From assembly GCA_946478525.1 (NCBI GenBank), contig CAMLCH010000016.1, forward strand, positions 1-46,214: a DNA stretch of 46,214 bases. Reading direction: 5' to 3'. The DNA comes from Snodgrassella alvi_G. GTDB lineage: Bacteria > Pseudomonadota > Gammaproteobacteria > Burkholderiales > Neisseriaceae. Made by a program: the position numbers and the translations under genes. Positions 7,615 through 16,780 of the stretch are shown piece after piece (the first letter of the stretch is position 1; each line of letters starts with the position of its first letter). The notes under the pieces are model-generated. The model made no database searches, had not been told where the DNA came from, and worked only from the letters and a program-made list of their open reading frames with translations.

Positions 7615-9351
7615 TTACATTTTATCTAAAACGGCTAATCCCAAAAGATCCATACCTTGCTTTAAGGTGCGCCCTGTGAGTCGAGCAATTTGCAGACGGC
7701 TATTTCTCACATCTTCTTTTTCTTTCAAAATCGGGTATTTCTCATAGAATCTGGAAAATGAAGAGGCGAGCTGATATAAATAGCTGGCTAGATAGTGTGG
7801 CATACATTCTCTGGCAACAGAAATTACTATGTCTTCAAATTGTAATAACATACATAACAGGTTTTTTTCATCCTGTTCAGTTGCCATAATCACATCATCC
7901 ACATTGTTATCGATTGATTGATTGCTTTTGGTGAGTAAACTTTGTATACGGGTATAGGCATATTGTAAATACGGTGCAGTATTGCCTTCAAAAGATAACA
8001 TGCTTTCCCAGTTAAAAATATAATCACTGGTTCTGTTTTTGGATAAATCAGCATATTTAATTGAAGATATACCCACAGCAGTAGCAATTTTATCAATTTC
8101 CTCCTCTGATAAATCTGGGTTTTTTTGACGAACCAGTTTTGCTGCTCTTTCTACCGCTTCATTCAATAAATTAATTAATTTAACGGTGTTTCCATCGCGT
8201 GTTTTAAAAGGTTTACCATCTTTACCCATCATGGTACCGAAAGCGACATGTTCCAGATTAACTTTGTCTGATGCAAATCCTGCTTTATGAACGGTAGCAA
8301 AAAGTTCTTTAAAGTGTAAACTCTGGCGGGCATCTACCACGTACAAAATCCGGTCTGCTTTGAGTTGTCTAACCCGATAGCGGATGCAGGCTAAATCAGT
8401 GGTTGAATATAGGAAGCCACCATCACGCTTTTGAATAATAAACGGTGTTGGATTACCATCTTTATCTTTGATTTCATCAATAAAGACAACTTTAGCGCCG
8501 TCGCTGTTTACCGCTATGCCTTTTTCCACCAGTTCATCAACAGTTGGCTGTAAATCATCATTATAAGTTGACTCACCTTTTATATTCGTTTCATCAACTA
8601 ATAAACCTAATTTTTTATAAACTTCTAAACAATGTTTTTGTGATATTTTTACAAAACGACGCCATAATTCCAGCACTTTCTCATCACCACTTTGTAACTG
8701 CACTACATAACTTCTAGCGGTTTCAGCAAATTCTTCAGATTCTTCAAATCTTTTTTTGGCATTACGATAAAATTCTTCTAAATCAGCCAGTGCTACCTGA
8801 CTATCACCAACTTTTTCGGTTTCAACCATATAGGTGATAAGCATACCAAATTGGGTTCCCCAGTCACCTTGATGGTCCTGACTAAAGGCATCATGCCCCA
8901 AAAATCTCAGTACACGATTTAACGCATCACCAATAATGCTGGCACGTAAATGACCAACGTGCATTTCTTTGGCTAAATTGGCAGAAGGATAGTCAATGGG
9001 GATAATTTGCTTAGGCTGTTTTTTTACCCCTAGACGTTCATTTTGTAACACTTCTTTGGCTTGCTGACTTAGAAATTTACCTGATAAAGATATATTAATA
9101 AATCCTGCCCCTAAAATTTCTATTTTTTCGGCAATACCTTCTTCTTTCAAGGGAGCCAAATTATTGACTATTTTTTCGGCGAGTTCACGCGGATTGACTT
9201 TTAGGGCTTTTGCAGCGCCCATTGCGCCATTGATCTGATAATGTCCGAATTCGGGTTTTGATGCCGGATACAGCAAAGTAGGGTAAGAAGATAAGCCACT
9301 ATCTTGGAACGCTTTTTCAGCGTAATTGTTTATGAATTTCTGTAATTCCAT
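7615..9351 (-). CDS. argS: Arginyl-tRNA synthetase, copy 1 (divergent)
   Basis: Class I synthetase that charges tRNA-Arg with arginine, 578 residues, intact. It has the N-terminal Add1 domain (about residues 1-110), the HIGH-type motif HVGHLR (131-136), the substitute KMSKS loop GKDGKPFKTR, the arginine-recognition segment YSTTDLA, VDARQ, and the C-terminal DALR/anticodon domain ending in Met. Compared with copy 2 (10258-11979) the sequence is the same family but clearly diverged. In the active site it reads QDHQGDWG (Asp159) where copy 2 and most ArgRS have NHVGDWG, and PSANLAK instead of SSPNLAK. From memory, the Asn at that place contacts the arginine alpha-amino group in the yeast enzyme. 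The start has AAGGTG 8 bases upstream. Either copy might be the housekeeping enzyme; copy 2 looks more canonical. Confidence 0.93.
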   Translation of the reverse strand: MELQKFINNYAEKAFQDSGLSSYPTLLYPASKPEFGHYQINGAMGAAKALKVNPRELAEKIVNNLAPLKEEGIAEKIEILGAGFINISLSGKFLSQQAKEVLQNERLGVKKQPKQIIPIDYPSANLAKEMHVGHLRASIIGDALNRVLRFLGHDAFSQDHQGDWGTQFGMLITYMVETEKVGDSQVALADLEEFYRNAKKRFEESEEFAETARSYVVQLQSGDEKVLELWRRFVKISQKHCLEVYKKLGLLVDETNIKGESTYNDDLQPTVDELVEKGIAVNSDGAKVVFIDEIKDKDGNPTPFIIQKRDGGFLYSTTDLACIRYRVRQLKADRILYVVDARQSLHFKELFATVHKAGFASDKVNLEHVAFGTMMGKDGKPFKTRDGNTVKLINLLNEAVERAAKLVRQKNPDLSEEEIDKIATAVGISSIKYADLSKNRTSDYIFNWESMLSFEGNTAPYLQYAYTRIQSLLTKSNQSIDNNVDDVIMATEQDEKNLLCMLLQFEDIVISVARECMPHYLASYLYQLASSFSRFYEKYPILKEKEDVRNSRLQIARLTGRTLKQGMDLLGLAVLDKM

Positions 9352-9964
9352 TATGAAACACCTTATCTTTTATATTTATATTGCTATGTATAGCATAAAT
9401 TTATTGTAAAGAAAATTCTATTTATTCAAACAAATTTTGCAGTTTGGTTGAACTTCGAACATATTTTTCCATTATTTGCTAATAGCAGATTGATTATGCC
9501 ATCCTATATTAATAAATATCATTTTTTGTTTACTATGGAAACAAAAACTTAGTTAACAATTTATTATTTTGCGATTAACGGGAATTAAATCTCATCATGT
9601 ATATATGATGAAAATATTGGTATCTATTGCTATGCAATTTTACCTTCTGTATTTGGTAAAAAAATGATTTTGGTCAGAATAGTGTTGTAATTTGTATTTT
9701 GAACAATATTTAAAAAAGATATATCAATACTGAGACTCAGTTAAAAAACGCTGTTGTAAGCTTTATAGTAAGACAAATTGATTATTGTTCCAATTTAAGA
9801 TAAGAATTTAATTTTATCTGATATAGATGTTGAAAAATTGTACTTCTCATCTTTGCTAAAGATATTTAGTTATATTATTTATTTGCTCACAGGGGTGTGT
9901 TTTTTGATTGTTTAATATTCACGTAAAGATTAAAGTTAATGAATATGCAGATATTCGTAACTAT
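9352..9964. other. Gene-free AT-rich spacer upstream of argS copy 1
   Basis: About 610 bases with no credible ORF. It presumably contains the promoter of argS copy 1 close to 9352, but no box pair was distinctive enough to call. Confidence 0.5.
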
Positions 9965-10001
9965 AAAAAAAGGTATTGGTACAAATTTGTACCAATACCT
10001 T
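9965..10001 (-). terminator. Terminator of tRNA-Leu
   Basis: AAGGTATTGGTAC (9970-9982) and GTACCAATACCTT (9989-10001) flank AAATTT, giving a perfect 32-base palindrome. On the minus strand it is followed by seven T (complement of 9965-9971). It lies 28 bases downstream of the tRNA-Leu 3' end. Confidence 0.9.
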
Positions 10002-10029
10002 CGTAAATCTATGATTTACCAAAATTCAG

Positions 10030-10114
10030 TGGTGCGGATAAAGAGACTCGAACTCTTACACCTTTCGGCGCCAGAACCTAAATCTGGTGCGTCTACCAAT
10101 TTCGCCATATCCGC
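10030..10114 (-). tRNA. tRNA-Leu (anticodon TAG)
   Basis: A complete 85-base class II tRNA on the minus strand: acceptor GCGGATA pairs with TATCCGC, a long variable arm (GGCGCCGAAAGGTGT region) follows an anticodon stem-loop reading CAGATTTAGGTTCTG, with anticodon TAG. The T loop is TTCGAGT, and CCA is encoded (complement at 10030-10032). It closely resembles the E. coli tRNA-Leu(UAG). It lies between the two argS genes, on the same strand, with its own promoter and terminator. Confidence 0.97.
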
Positions 10115-10144
10115 TTTTCAATTTCTGTAGAACAGAAAGAGAGA

Positions 10145-10173
10145 ATTATAGAATAATTTGTTATTACTGCCAA
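10145..10173 (-). promoter_or_regulatory. Sigma-70 promoter of tRNA-Leu
   Basis: On the minus strand a -35 box TTGGCA (10168-10173) and a perfect -10 box TATAAT (10145-10150) are separated by exactly 17 bases. The -10 box is 30 bases upstream of the mature tRNA 5' end. Confidence 0.8.
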
Positions 10174-10211
10174 GTAAAAATAGATACATTGGTGATATGC
10201 AATTGAAAATT

Positions 10212-10247
10212 AAACCATAACTATTTTTGCCAGATTAGTCATGGTTT
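10212..10247 (-). terminator. Probable terminator of argS copy 2
   Basis: AAACCATAACTA (10212-10223) and TAGTCATGGTTT (10236-10247) pair with one mismatch around a 12-base loop. It begins about 10 bases after the argS copy 2 stop, and the minus strand continues with the T-rich TTTAATTTTC. Confidence 0.65.
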
Positions 10248-10257
10248 GACATTATGA

Positions 10258-11979
10258 TTACATAACTTCCAAAGTATTGATTCCTAATAAATCTAAACCG
10301 TGTTTTAGTGTTTGCCCTGTCAGGCGAGTTAATTGCAGACGGCTTGAACGCAGATTTTCATCTGCTTTAAGGATTGGACAGGCTTCATAAAAGCGACTAA
10401 ACAGGCTGGCAATTTGGTAGAGGTAATTAGCCAAATAGTGCGGATAACCAGTGTCAGCTATACTGTTCAGTACATCTTCAAATCGAAGTAATTCAAGTGC
10501 CAGCTGATGCTCAAAAGGCTCTTGCAGATGAATTACTGCATTACGATCCCAGTTGCTCGCTTTACGAAATACACTTTGTACTCGTGTATAAGCATATTGC
10601 AAATAAGGAGCGGTATTGCCTTCAAAAGACAGCATGCTGTCCCAGTCGAAAATATAATCGCTGGTACGGTTCTTACTTAAATCCGCATATTTGACCGCGC
10701 CTATACCAACCACATGTCCTATATGATTAATTTCCTCTTCATTTAAGTCAGGATTTTTGCTGGCTACTAGTGTTTTAGCACGGGCTATAGATTCATTTAA
10801 TAAATCCATTAATTTAATGGTTTCACCGCTACGAGTTTTAAATGGTTTACCATCTTTACCCATCATGGTACCAAAGGCAATATGTTCTGCTTGCACATTT
10901 TCCGGCAACCAGCCAGCCTGACGGGCAATGGTGAAGAGTTCAGCAAAATGCAGACTTTGCCGGGCATCCACAACATACAGTAAACGATTACCATGCAAGG
11001 TATCAACGCGATAACGTATGCAGGCTAAATCAGTACTGGCATATAAAAATCCACCATCTTTTTTCTGAATAACAAATGCAGCCGGTTCGTTATCCTGATT
11101 TTTAAATTCCTCCAGAAATACAACTTTGGCACCGTTACTGTCTACAGCTATACCTTTAGCTATCAATTCATCAACTGTTGACTGTAACTGATCGTTATAA
11201 AATGATTCGCCGGTCACATCGGCATCAGTCAGTTTCAACCCAAGCAGATCATATACTGACTGAGCATGTTGTAATGAAGTGGTAACAAATTGTTGCCACA
11301 GCTTCAAAACTGCAGGATCACCACTTTGTAATTTAACAACGTATTCTCGTGCCGTATTTGCAAACTGTTCGTCTTCATCGAAACGTTTTTTGGCATCGCG
11401 ATAAAATTGTTCCAGATCGGCCAGCTCCAGGTCGGCACGGCCATTTTGATTTTGTTCAAACAGGTACGCGACCAACATACCAAATTGTGTGCCCCAATCA
11501 CCAACATGATTTTGGGCAATGACATGATGACCAAGGTAGCTGAATACACGGTTAAGACAATCACCGATAATGCTGGATCGAAGATGACCAACATGCATTT
11601 CTTTAGCCAGATTAGGCGAGGAGTAATCAATTACCACAGTCTCTGGCAAACAGGTTTTGGTAACGCCTAAAAATTCATCTTGCAATGCCATTTGGGCAAA
11701 TTGAGCTAATTTTTCAGGATGCAGACGCAAATTGATAAACCCGGGGCCGGCAACTTCAGCAGAAGCAAACAGACTATTTTTTTGTAAACTGGCTGTTATT
11801 TTTTCAGCCAGTTCACGTGGATTTTGCTGATTTTTTTTTGCAGCGCCCATCACACCATTAATTTGATAATCACCAAACTGATGATTTTTGGCAGTTTGTA
11901 AAATGATTGGGCTGTTTTCCAGCCCATTTGCAGCGAATGCCTGCTCAATTTCGGTGGCAATTAGTTGATGTAATTTCAT
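10258..11979 (-). CDS. argS: Arginyl-tRNA synthetase, copy 2 (canonical)
   Basis: A second complete ArgRS of 573 residues. Domain order is as in copy 1: N-terminal Add1 domain, HVGHLR (129-134), AQNHVGDWG with the usual Asn157, arginine-site YASTDLA and VDARQ, the GKDGKPFKTR loop, and the C-terminal anticodon-binding domain ending in Met. All residues I can compare match ordinary bacterial ArgRS, so this is the better candidate for the housekeeping enzyme. Two full-length argS genes separated by only about 0.9 kb on one strand suggest an old tandem duplication or acquisition of a paralog; the extent of divergence argues against a recent copy. Spacer 11980-12614 precedes it; no strong ribosome site is visible before the ATG. 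Confidence 0.95.
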   Translation of the reverse strand: MKLHQLIATEIEQAFAANGLENSPIILQTAKNHQFGDYQINGVMGAAKKNQQNPRELAEKITASLQKNSLFASAEVAGPGFINLRLHPEKLAQFAQMALQDEFLGVTKTCLPETVVIDYSSPNLAKEMHVGHLRSSIIGDCLNRVFSYLGHHVIAQNHVGDWGTQFGMLVAYLFEQNQNGRADLELADLEQFYRDAKKRFDEDEQFANTAREYVVKLQSGDPAVLKLWQQFVTTSLQHAQSVYDLLGLKLTDADVTGESFYNDQLQSTVDELIAKGIAVDSNGAKVVFLEEFKNQDNEPAAFVIQKKDGGFLYASTDLACIRYRVDTLHGNRLLYVVDARQSLHFAELFTIARQAGWLPENVQAEHIAFGTMMGKDGKPFKTRSGETIKLMDLLNESIARAKTLVASKNPDLNEEEINHIGHVVGIGAVKYADLSKNRTSDYIFDWDSMLSFEGNTAPYLQYAYTRVQSVFRKASNWDRNAVIHLQEPFEHQLALELLRFEDVLNSIADTGYPHYLANYLYQIASLFSRFYEACPILKADENLRSSRLQLTRLTGQTLKHGLDLLGINTLEVM

Positions 11980-12614
11980 GATTGTGTAGTGATTAAAAAA
12001 TGACTAATTTTCCCATAAATTAGATCATATTGCATTATTGTGCAGATCTCAAAATTAGGTATAAATTAAATAAGTTAACGATTTTCAATTTAGGTAAGTA
12101 GGATAAAATTTTTTTTATTAAATAAAATTAGTTAATGCTTAAATAATTAGAAATAATTAATAAAGGTGAACGGATGAGCTATAGATTGTGAGAATATTAA
12201 ATTCAAACAGAATATATGAATCAGTACAGATGGAAAAACAAATAAATTGACTTAGTATTGATTTTTTTAATAAAAAATAATTTCTTAAAGTCATGGTATT
12301 TATTGACAGAATAGTTGGATATCAGTCCCAAAAATAAGATTAACCGCATCAGAAATAATTTGCCAGATTGTCGTGCAATTTTATTAATTTACATAATGAT
12401 CACTCTAGTATTAAATGCAATATGTAGCTTATAAGTATTTTCTGCAGTGCGTTAATTTAGCCGGCAGATGTGTAGAAAAGATTATTTTTATTTGCTACAA
12501 ATTATATTGAGTATTTATTGGCAAGCAACTGCAACCCGAAATATTGATAAATGTCTCTTATTGTTACCCTAGATCTGTTTTCAAAACATAATTTTCTGTT
12601 AATGCCGCAAAAAA
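11980..12614. other. Gene-free AT-rich spacer between metW and argS copy 2
   Basis: About 635 AT-rich bases with stops in every frame. It must hold the argS copy 2 promoter and the 3' end of the metX-metW transcript, but no clear terminator or promoter was recognised. Confidence 0.5.
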
Positions 12615-13217
12615 TTATCCTATACGATAAAAAGCAAGACTTCCAAGTAAATTAGGCCAAAGTGATATGCGACGATTACCGCTCATCACCGCACGTTCAT
12701 GAATAACCAAATTATTATCAGTACATAATTTTTCAAAATCTTGTAAAGTACACCAGTGAATATTGGGTGTGTTATACCATTGGTAGGGCATACGTTCTGA
12801 AACAGGCATGTGTCCGCCAAGACCAATTTGTAAACGGTTACGCCAATAACCAAAATTAGGAAATGTAACAATGGCCTGATTCGCCACCCGCTTCATTTCA
12901 CGCAAGATGTGTTCAGTATTTTGCATTGATTGAATGGTTTGACTTAAGACGACGACATCAAAACTATGGTCATTAAAATGCTCTAAGCCAGCTTCCAGAT
13001 CAGCCTGAATAACATTAATACCTCGTTGCATAGCTGCTAAAACCTGATCAGTATTGATCTCTAAGCCGTATCCCTGACAATTTTTATACTGAGTGAGGGC
13101 AGCCAGTAAAGAACCGTCAGCACAACCCAGATCCAATACGCTGTTATTAGGCGCGATCCAATCAAAAATGAGCTGTAAATCACTGCGCAATGGGGTAGAA
13201 GACAACACACTATTCAT
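12615..13217 (-). CDS. metW: Methionine biosynthesis protein MetW (class I methyltransferase fold)
   Basis: A 200-residue protein with an SAM-type Rossmann motif LDLGCADGSLLAAL (about residues 29-42), GLEIN in the next strand, and the MetW-typical MKRVANQAIVTFPNFGYWR and SERMPYQWYNTPNIHWC. MetW is encoded next to MetX in many proteobacteria and is needed for, or stabilises, homoserine acylation; its methyltransferase activity is uncertain. Its ATG overlaps the metX stop by 4 bases (ATGA at 13214-13217), with AGGAG inside the end of metX, so the two are translationally coupled. Confidence 0.93.
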   Translation of the reverse strand: MNSVLSSTPLRSDLQLIFDWIAPNNSVLDLGCADGSLLAALTQYKNCQGYGLEINTDQVLAAMQRGINVIQADLEAGLEHFNDHSFDVVVLSQTIQSMQNTEHILREMKRVANQAIVTFPNFGYWRNRLQIGLGGHMPVSERMPYQWYNTPNIHWCTLQDFEKLCTDNNLVIHERAVMSGNRRISLWPNLLGSLAFYRIG

Positions 13218-14350
13218 GCTAACTCCTGAGCAATATTATTAAAATAGATGCGAATAGCCGCGAGATAATGTTCATCTTCCATCAAAAAGGCATCATGACC
13301 ATTAGCCGATTCTAAGGCGATATATTGCACTGGTTTCTTAGCAGCAACTAATGCGTCTAAGAGTTCCTGTGATCTTTTCGGTGAAAAACGCCAGTCACTA
13401 CTGAAACTGGCAATAAATGTTTTGGCTTCTATTCTTTGTACTGCTTTGATTAAGTCATCCTCATAATCACGCGCTGGATCGAAGTAATCTAAAGCTTTGG
13501 TCATCAATAAGTAACTATTGGCATCAAAAGCATCGGCAAATTTTTCTCCCTGATGACGTAAATAAGACTCTACTTCGAATTCAATATTGTAATCATATTG
13601 ATAATTATCCTGCTGCATCTGCCGGCCAAATTTTTTGCCCAATCCATCCTCAGCAAGATAGGTTATATGACCCATCATGCGCGCTATGCGTAAACCTCGA
13701 CGTGGAATGGTATTTTGCTGATTATACTGACCCTGACAAAAATCAGGATCGGTGAGTATGGCCTGACGAGCGACATCATTAAACGCGATATTTTGCGTAG
13801 AAAGTTTGGGGGCAGAGGCGATGATCAGTGCATGTCGTAAACGTTGAGGATAATCGATAGCCCATTGCAGAGCTTGCATGCCACCCAGACTGCCACCCAT
13901 TACGGCAGCCCATTGATTTATGCCTAGTCGGTCCGCCAGCATTGCCTGACTATTCACCCAGTCTTTAACTGTAACCATTGGAAAATTGGCACCATATGGT
14001 TGATTGGTTTCCGGATTCACGCTTAATGGACCGCTGCTACCATGGCAGCCACCTAAATTGTTTAGACCGACAACGTAAAAGCGATTGGTATCGACTGGTT
14101 TATTGGAACCAACCATATTATCCCACCAGCCGGGATATTTATCGTCACTATGGTGATATCCGGCGACATGATGGTTGCCGGAGAGAGCATGACAGATCAG
14201 TACGGCATTATTTTTTTCGGCATTAAGCTCTCCATAAGTTTCAACGATCAAGTCGAATTGAGATAATATATGCCCATTCTGCAGCTTTAACGGCGTATCA
14301 AATCTATACGTGTGCGGGGTGACAAAACCAATATTGCCTATTTCTTTCAT
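13214..14350 (-). CDS. metX: Homoserine O-acyltransferase MetX
   Basis: Activates homoserine by O-acylation, the entry step of methionine synthesis. This 378-residue alpha/beta hydrolase has the nucleophile elbow GGSLGGMQA with Ser154, and catalytic Asp319 (SSDWRF) and His352 (NGHDAF). The oxyanion/substrate region LNNLGGCHGSSGP is also intact. MetX family members use acetyl-CoA or succinyl-CoA and many proteobacterial MetX enzymes prefer succinyl-CoA, so I leave the acyl donor open. It is the first gene of a metX-metW pair; the ribosome site is weak. Confidence 0.95.
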   Translation of the reverse strand: MKEIGNIGFVTPHTYRFDTPLKLQNGHILSQFDLIVETYGELNAEKNNAVLICHALSGNHHVAGYHHSDDKYPGWWDNMVGSNKPVDTNRFYVVGLNNLGGCHGSSGPLSVNPETNQPYGANFPMVTVKDWVNSQAMLADRLGINQWAAVMGGSLGGMQALQWAIDYPQRLRHALIIASAPKLSTQNIAFNDVARQAILTDPDFCQGQYNQQNTIPRRGLRIARMMGHITYLAEDGLGKKFGRQMQQDNYQYDYNIEFEVESYLRHQGEKFADAFDANSYLLMTKALDYFDPARDYEDDLIKAVQRIEAKTFIASFSSDWRFSPKRSQELLDALVAAKKPVQYIALESANGHDAFLMEDEHYLAAIRIYFNNIAQELA

Positions 14351-14434
14351 ATTTTAGTTAAAAGAAAAGAATAGAAAAGATTATTATAGCGACTTTGTTT
14401 ATTTTGCATAGATATTAGTAGAAAAGTTGAGAGG

Positions 14435-14617
14435 ATGATGATTGGAAGGTTATGGCGATTACTATTGATATTTTTACTGATAGGATGGTTGTTAAATTTT
14501 TTATTAGGTAAGCGTCAGAAACAGGTTATTAATAGCTGGTTTAACAGGCTGGCAATCCTTTTAATCCTGTCTGCACTAGCTGTAATTATTTTTTATAGTT
14601 TAGGTATAGCTATTTAA
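14435..14617 (+). CDS. Small two-helix membrane protein, unknown
   Basis: A 60-residue ORF with two strongly hydrophobic segments (about residues 8-25 and 37-58) joined by a basic loop (KRQKQ), so it would sit as a hairpin in the inner membrane with the loop probably inside. A purine-rich GAGAGG sits directly before tandem ATGs (14435 and 14438); spacing slightly favours the second. It is divergent from metX, and the hairpin at 14660-14687 may serve as its 3' end. I do not recognise the family. Length, composition and ribosome site make it a likely real small gene. Confidence 0.6.
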   Translation: MMIGRLWRLLLIFLLIGWLLNFLLGKRQKQVINSWFNRLAILLILSALAVIIFYSLGIAI

Positions 14618-14651
14618 AAGTCAGAAAATCAGCTTAGAAATAAATAATGAT

Positions 14652-14687
14652 AAAAAGACACCCAGCCATATGTTTATATAGCTGGGT
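14652..14687 (-). terminator. Terminator of mdh, possibly bidirectional
   Basis: ACCCAGC (14660-14666) pairs with GCTGGGT (14681-14687) around a 14-base A/T loop. On the minus strand the stem is followed by GTCTTTTTAT, a T-rich tail, about 40 bases after the mdh stop. On the plus strand the tail is weak. Confidence 0.7.
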
Positions 14688-14726
14688 TTGATGAACAACA
14701 TTCAGTTCTAATTAGCTAATCAGCAG

Positions 14727-15704
14727 TTAAAGAAGATGGCTGATTTCAGCTTTTTCTTCTTCCAGTTCCTGTAAGGTTATGTTAATTCGAGATTGGCTAA
14801 ATTCATCTACAGGCAGATCCTTGACAATAGTGTATTCGCCATTTTCACAGATTAATGGAAAACCAAAGATGATGCCTTCAGGAATACCATATGATCCATC
14901 AGATGGGATACCCATTGTCACCCATTCACCATTACTGCCGAGAATCCAGTCATGAATTTGATCGACAATAGCATTGGCTGCACTGGCTGCAGAAGATAAT
15001 TTACGCGCTTCAATTATGGCCGCACCGCGTTTGCCAACACAAGGAAGAAATTCGTTAACATACCAATTTTGATCATTGATTAAGCCGGCAACGCTATGAC
15101 CATCGACATTGGCGAAACGGTAATCAGCATACATGGTTGGGCTGTGGTTGCCCCAGACAAACATTTTTTTAATGCTGCTAACAGGTTTTCCTGTTTTGGC
15201 AGCAAGCTGATGTAAAGCACGATTATGATCCAGACGCATCAACGCTGTGAAGTTTTTAGCTGGCAAATCAGGAGCAGATTTCATGGCAATATAGGCGTTG
15301 GTATTAGCAGGGTTACCAACTACCAATACTTTTACATTACGACTGGCAACTTTATTCAAAGCAGCGCCTTGTTTAGTGAAAATTTCTGCATTAGCCTGCA
15401 GTAAATCGCTGCGTTCCATACCTTGGCCACGCGGTCTTGAACCAACGAGAATCGCTATATCAGCATCTTTAAAAGCCTCTTCTGCTTCGGAACTACCAAA
15501 TACATCAACCAGCAATGGGAACGCACAGTCCTGCAATTCCATGATAATACCGTGAATAGCAGTTTGAGCTTGCGGTAAATCAAGAAGCTGTAGGATGACC
15601 GGCGTGTCTTTACCCAGCATTTCACCACTAGCAATCCGAAAAAGTAAAGCATATCCGATTTGTCCAGCAGCTCCAGTTACTGCGATGCGTACAGGTTTTT
15701 TCAT
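14727..15704 (-). CDS. mdh: Malate dehydrogenase (NAD-dependent)
   Basis: Interconverts malate and oxaloacetate in the TCA cycle. The 325-residue cytosolic enzyme has the NAD-binding loop TGAAGQIG (residues 10-17), the substrate-binding arginine loop SRPRGQGMER (89-98), RLDHNRA (157-163), and catalytic His187 in WGNHSPTMYAD. It belongs to the 320-330-residue group common in Betaproteobacteria. A ribosome site AAGGGA precedes the ATG by 8 bases. It stands alone. Functionally it links to the citrate lyase cluster, which makes oxaloacetate, and to sucA-sucB-lpd downstream. Confidence 0.97.
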   Translation of the reverse strand: MKKPVRIAVTGAAGQIGYALLFRIASGEMLGKDTPVILQLLDLPQAQTAIHGIIMELQDCAFPLLVDVFGSSEAEEAFKDADIAILVGSRPRGQGMERSDLLQANAEIFTKQGAALNKVASRNVKVLVVGNPANTNAYIAMKSAPDLPAKNFTALMRLDHNRALHQLAAKTGKPVSSIKKMFVWGNHSPTMYADYRFANVDGHSVAGLINDQNWYVNEFLPCVGKRGAAIIEARKLSSAASAANAIVDQIHDWILGSNGEWVTMGIPSDGSYGIPEGIIFGFPLICENGEYTIVKDLPVDEFSQSRINITLQELEEEKAEISHLL

Positions 15705-15770
15705 ATGTATGTCCCTTTATTAGGCAGTAAACGACTATTGATGTCTTTTTATACTTACAAGAAGATAATT

Positions 15771-15854
15771 ATGAACAACAATACCCAAAAAATTGTGGAG
15801 GGAATGATAGCAAATAAAGCTCAAAAATTAAATTATAAAGAATTACTAAATTAA
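15771..15854 (+). CDS. Possible 27-residue small ORF
   Basis: An ATG at 15771 opens 27 codons (MNNNTQKIVEGMIANKAQKL and seven more) that are hydrophilic and plausible as protein, upstream of mdh on the opposite strand. The ribosome site is poor (GAAGA). It might be a small gene, the start of a lost gene, or chance; confidence is low. Confidence 0.15.
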   Translation: MNNNTQKIVEGMIANKAQKLNYKELLN

Positions 15855-16780
15855 GTATTTTGCCAATTTTAATTTACTTTTTTTGATTAAAATTAAATAA
15901 ACTTAGTTGCTTTGTAATTGATCAAGTAAACTAGTTTAATAATAACATTATTTTACTAAAATATTTATATGTAAATTACTTAATCAATTAATCTGTTTTT
16001 ATTAAATAAATTTTTTATAAAAAAATAATATCAGTATAAATCAATACAAATATTCTGACATGATATTAAAATATAAAAAGAAATATCATTTTTAAAAATC
16101 GAATTGATATTAGCTTGATGTATACTGAAAAAATTTATTTTCAGCGTGATATTGCACTTTCAAATTCTAAAGTGAATCTTTAATAAGATAGATCAATATC
16201 TTAATTGTATTTGAAGGAATATTTTCGTCAAAATAGATTATATTTCAGTAGATGATTGAATATATTGGAATGCACAGTTGTTAATAGATCATGGTTATAA
16301 TTAATTTGAGCAATGAATAAATATTGCCCCGATGCTTAATAATTAATTAACGGAATGAAATTAATGAAAAATATATTAATTTATCTACAATAATGAAAAA
16401 ACAAAGATTATCAAGTGTACATTGTAATTTGGGGTTGATAATTACGAAAATATAAACTTTGGCTATAAGTCTGGATTTAGTCATAATCTTCTTACAACTA
16501 TGTCTGGATTTATGTTTGGACAGAGGTGTAATTAAGGTCTTAAAATGTACGCTTATTCTGCATTAATCTTGAGCTAAAGAATATTTCTATTTTTTCATTA
16601 TAGTGTTATAATATGTTCGATTTATAAAACATTTGTTATTAGTTGATGAGCATTAAGTAAGTAATGGTGCCATGGTTTTGTTACAGATTTATTTTATTAA
16701 CTTAATCTAATCTTAAAAATGCATTTTCTTCGCCAAGCTAGTCTTTGCTTGCAGGTCTAATTTTCTAATCCGGTCACAAA
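15855..16780. other. Gene-free very AT-rich region
   Basis: About 925 bases without a credible ORF. The only structure noted is an 11-bp direct repeat (GTCTGGATTTA at 16469-16479 and 16502-16512). Together with the orphan ORF and remnant downstream it looks like a decayed or acquired segment between mdh and sucA. Confidence 0.5.

Noticed and set aside
13978..14226. An 82-codon ORF antisense to metX, and an 87-codon one at 11407-11670 antisense to argS copy 2
   Set aside because: Composition reflects the coding strand beneath; no family features or ribosome sites.
16469..16512. 11-bp direct repeat GTCTGGATTTA
   Set aside because: Only two copies, no flanking gene or inverted ends; likely chance or local duplication.
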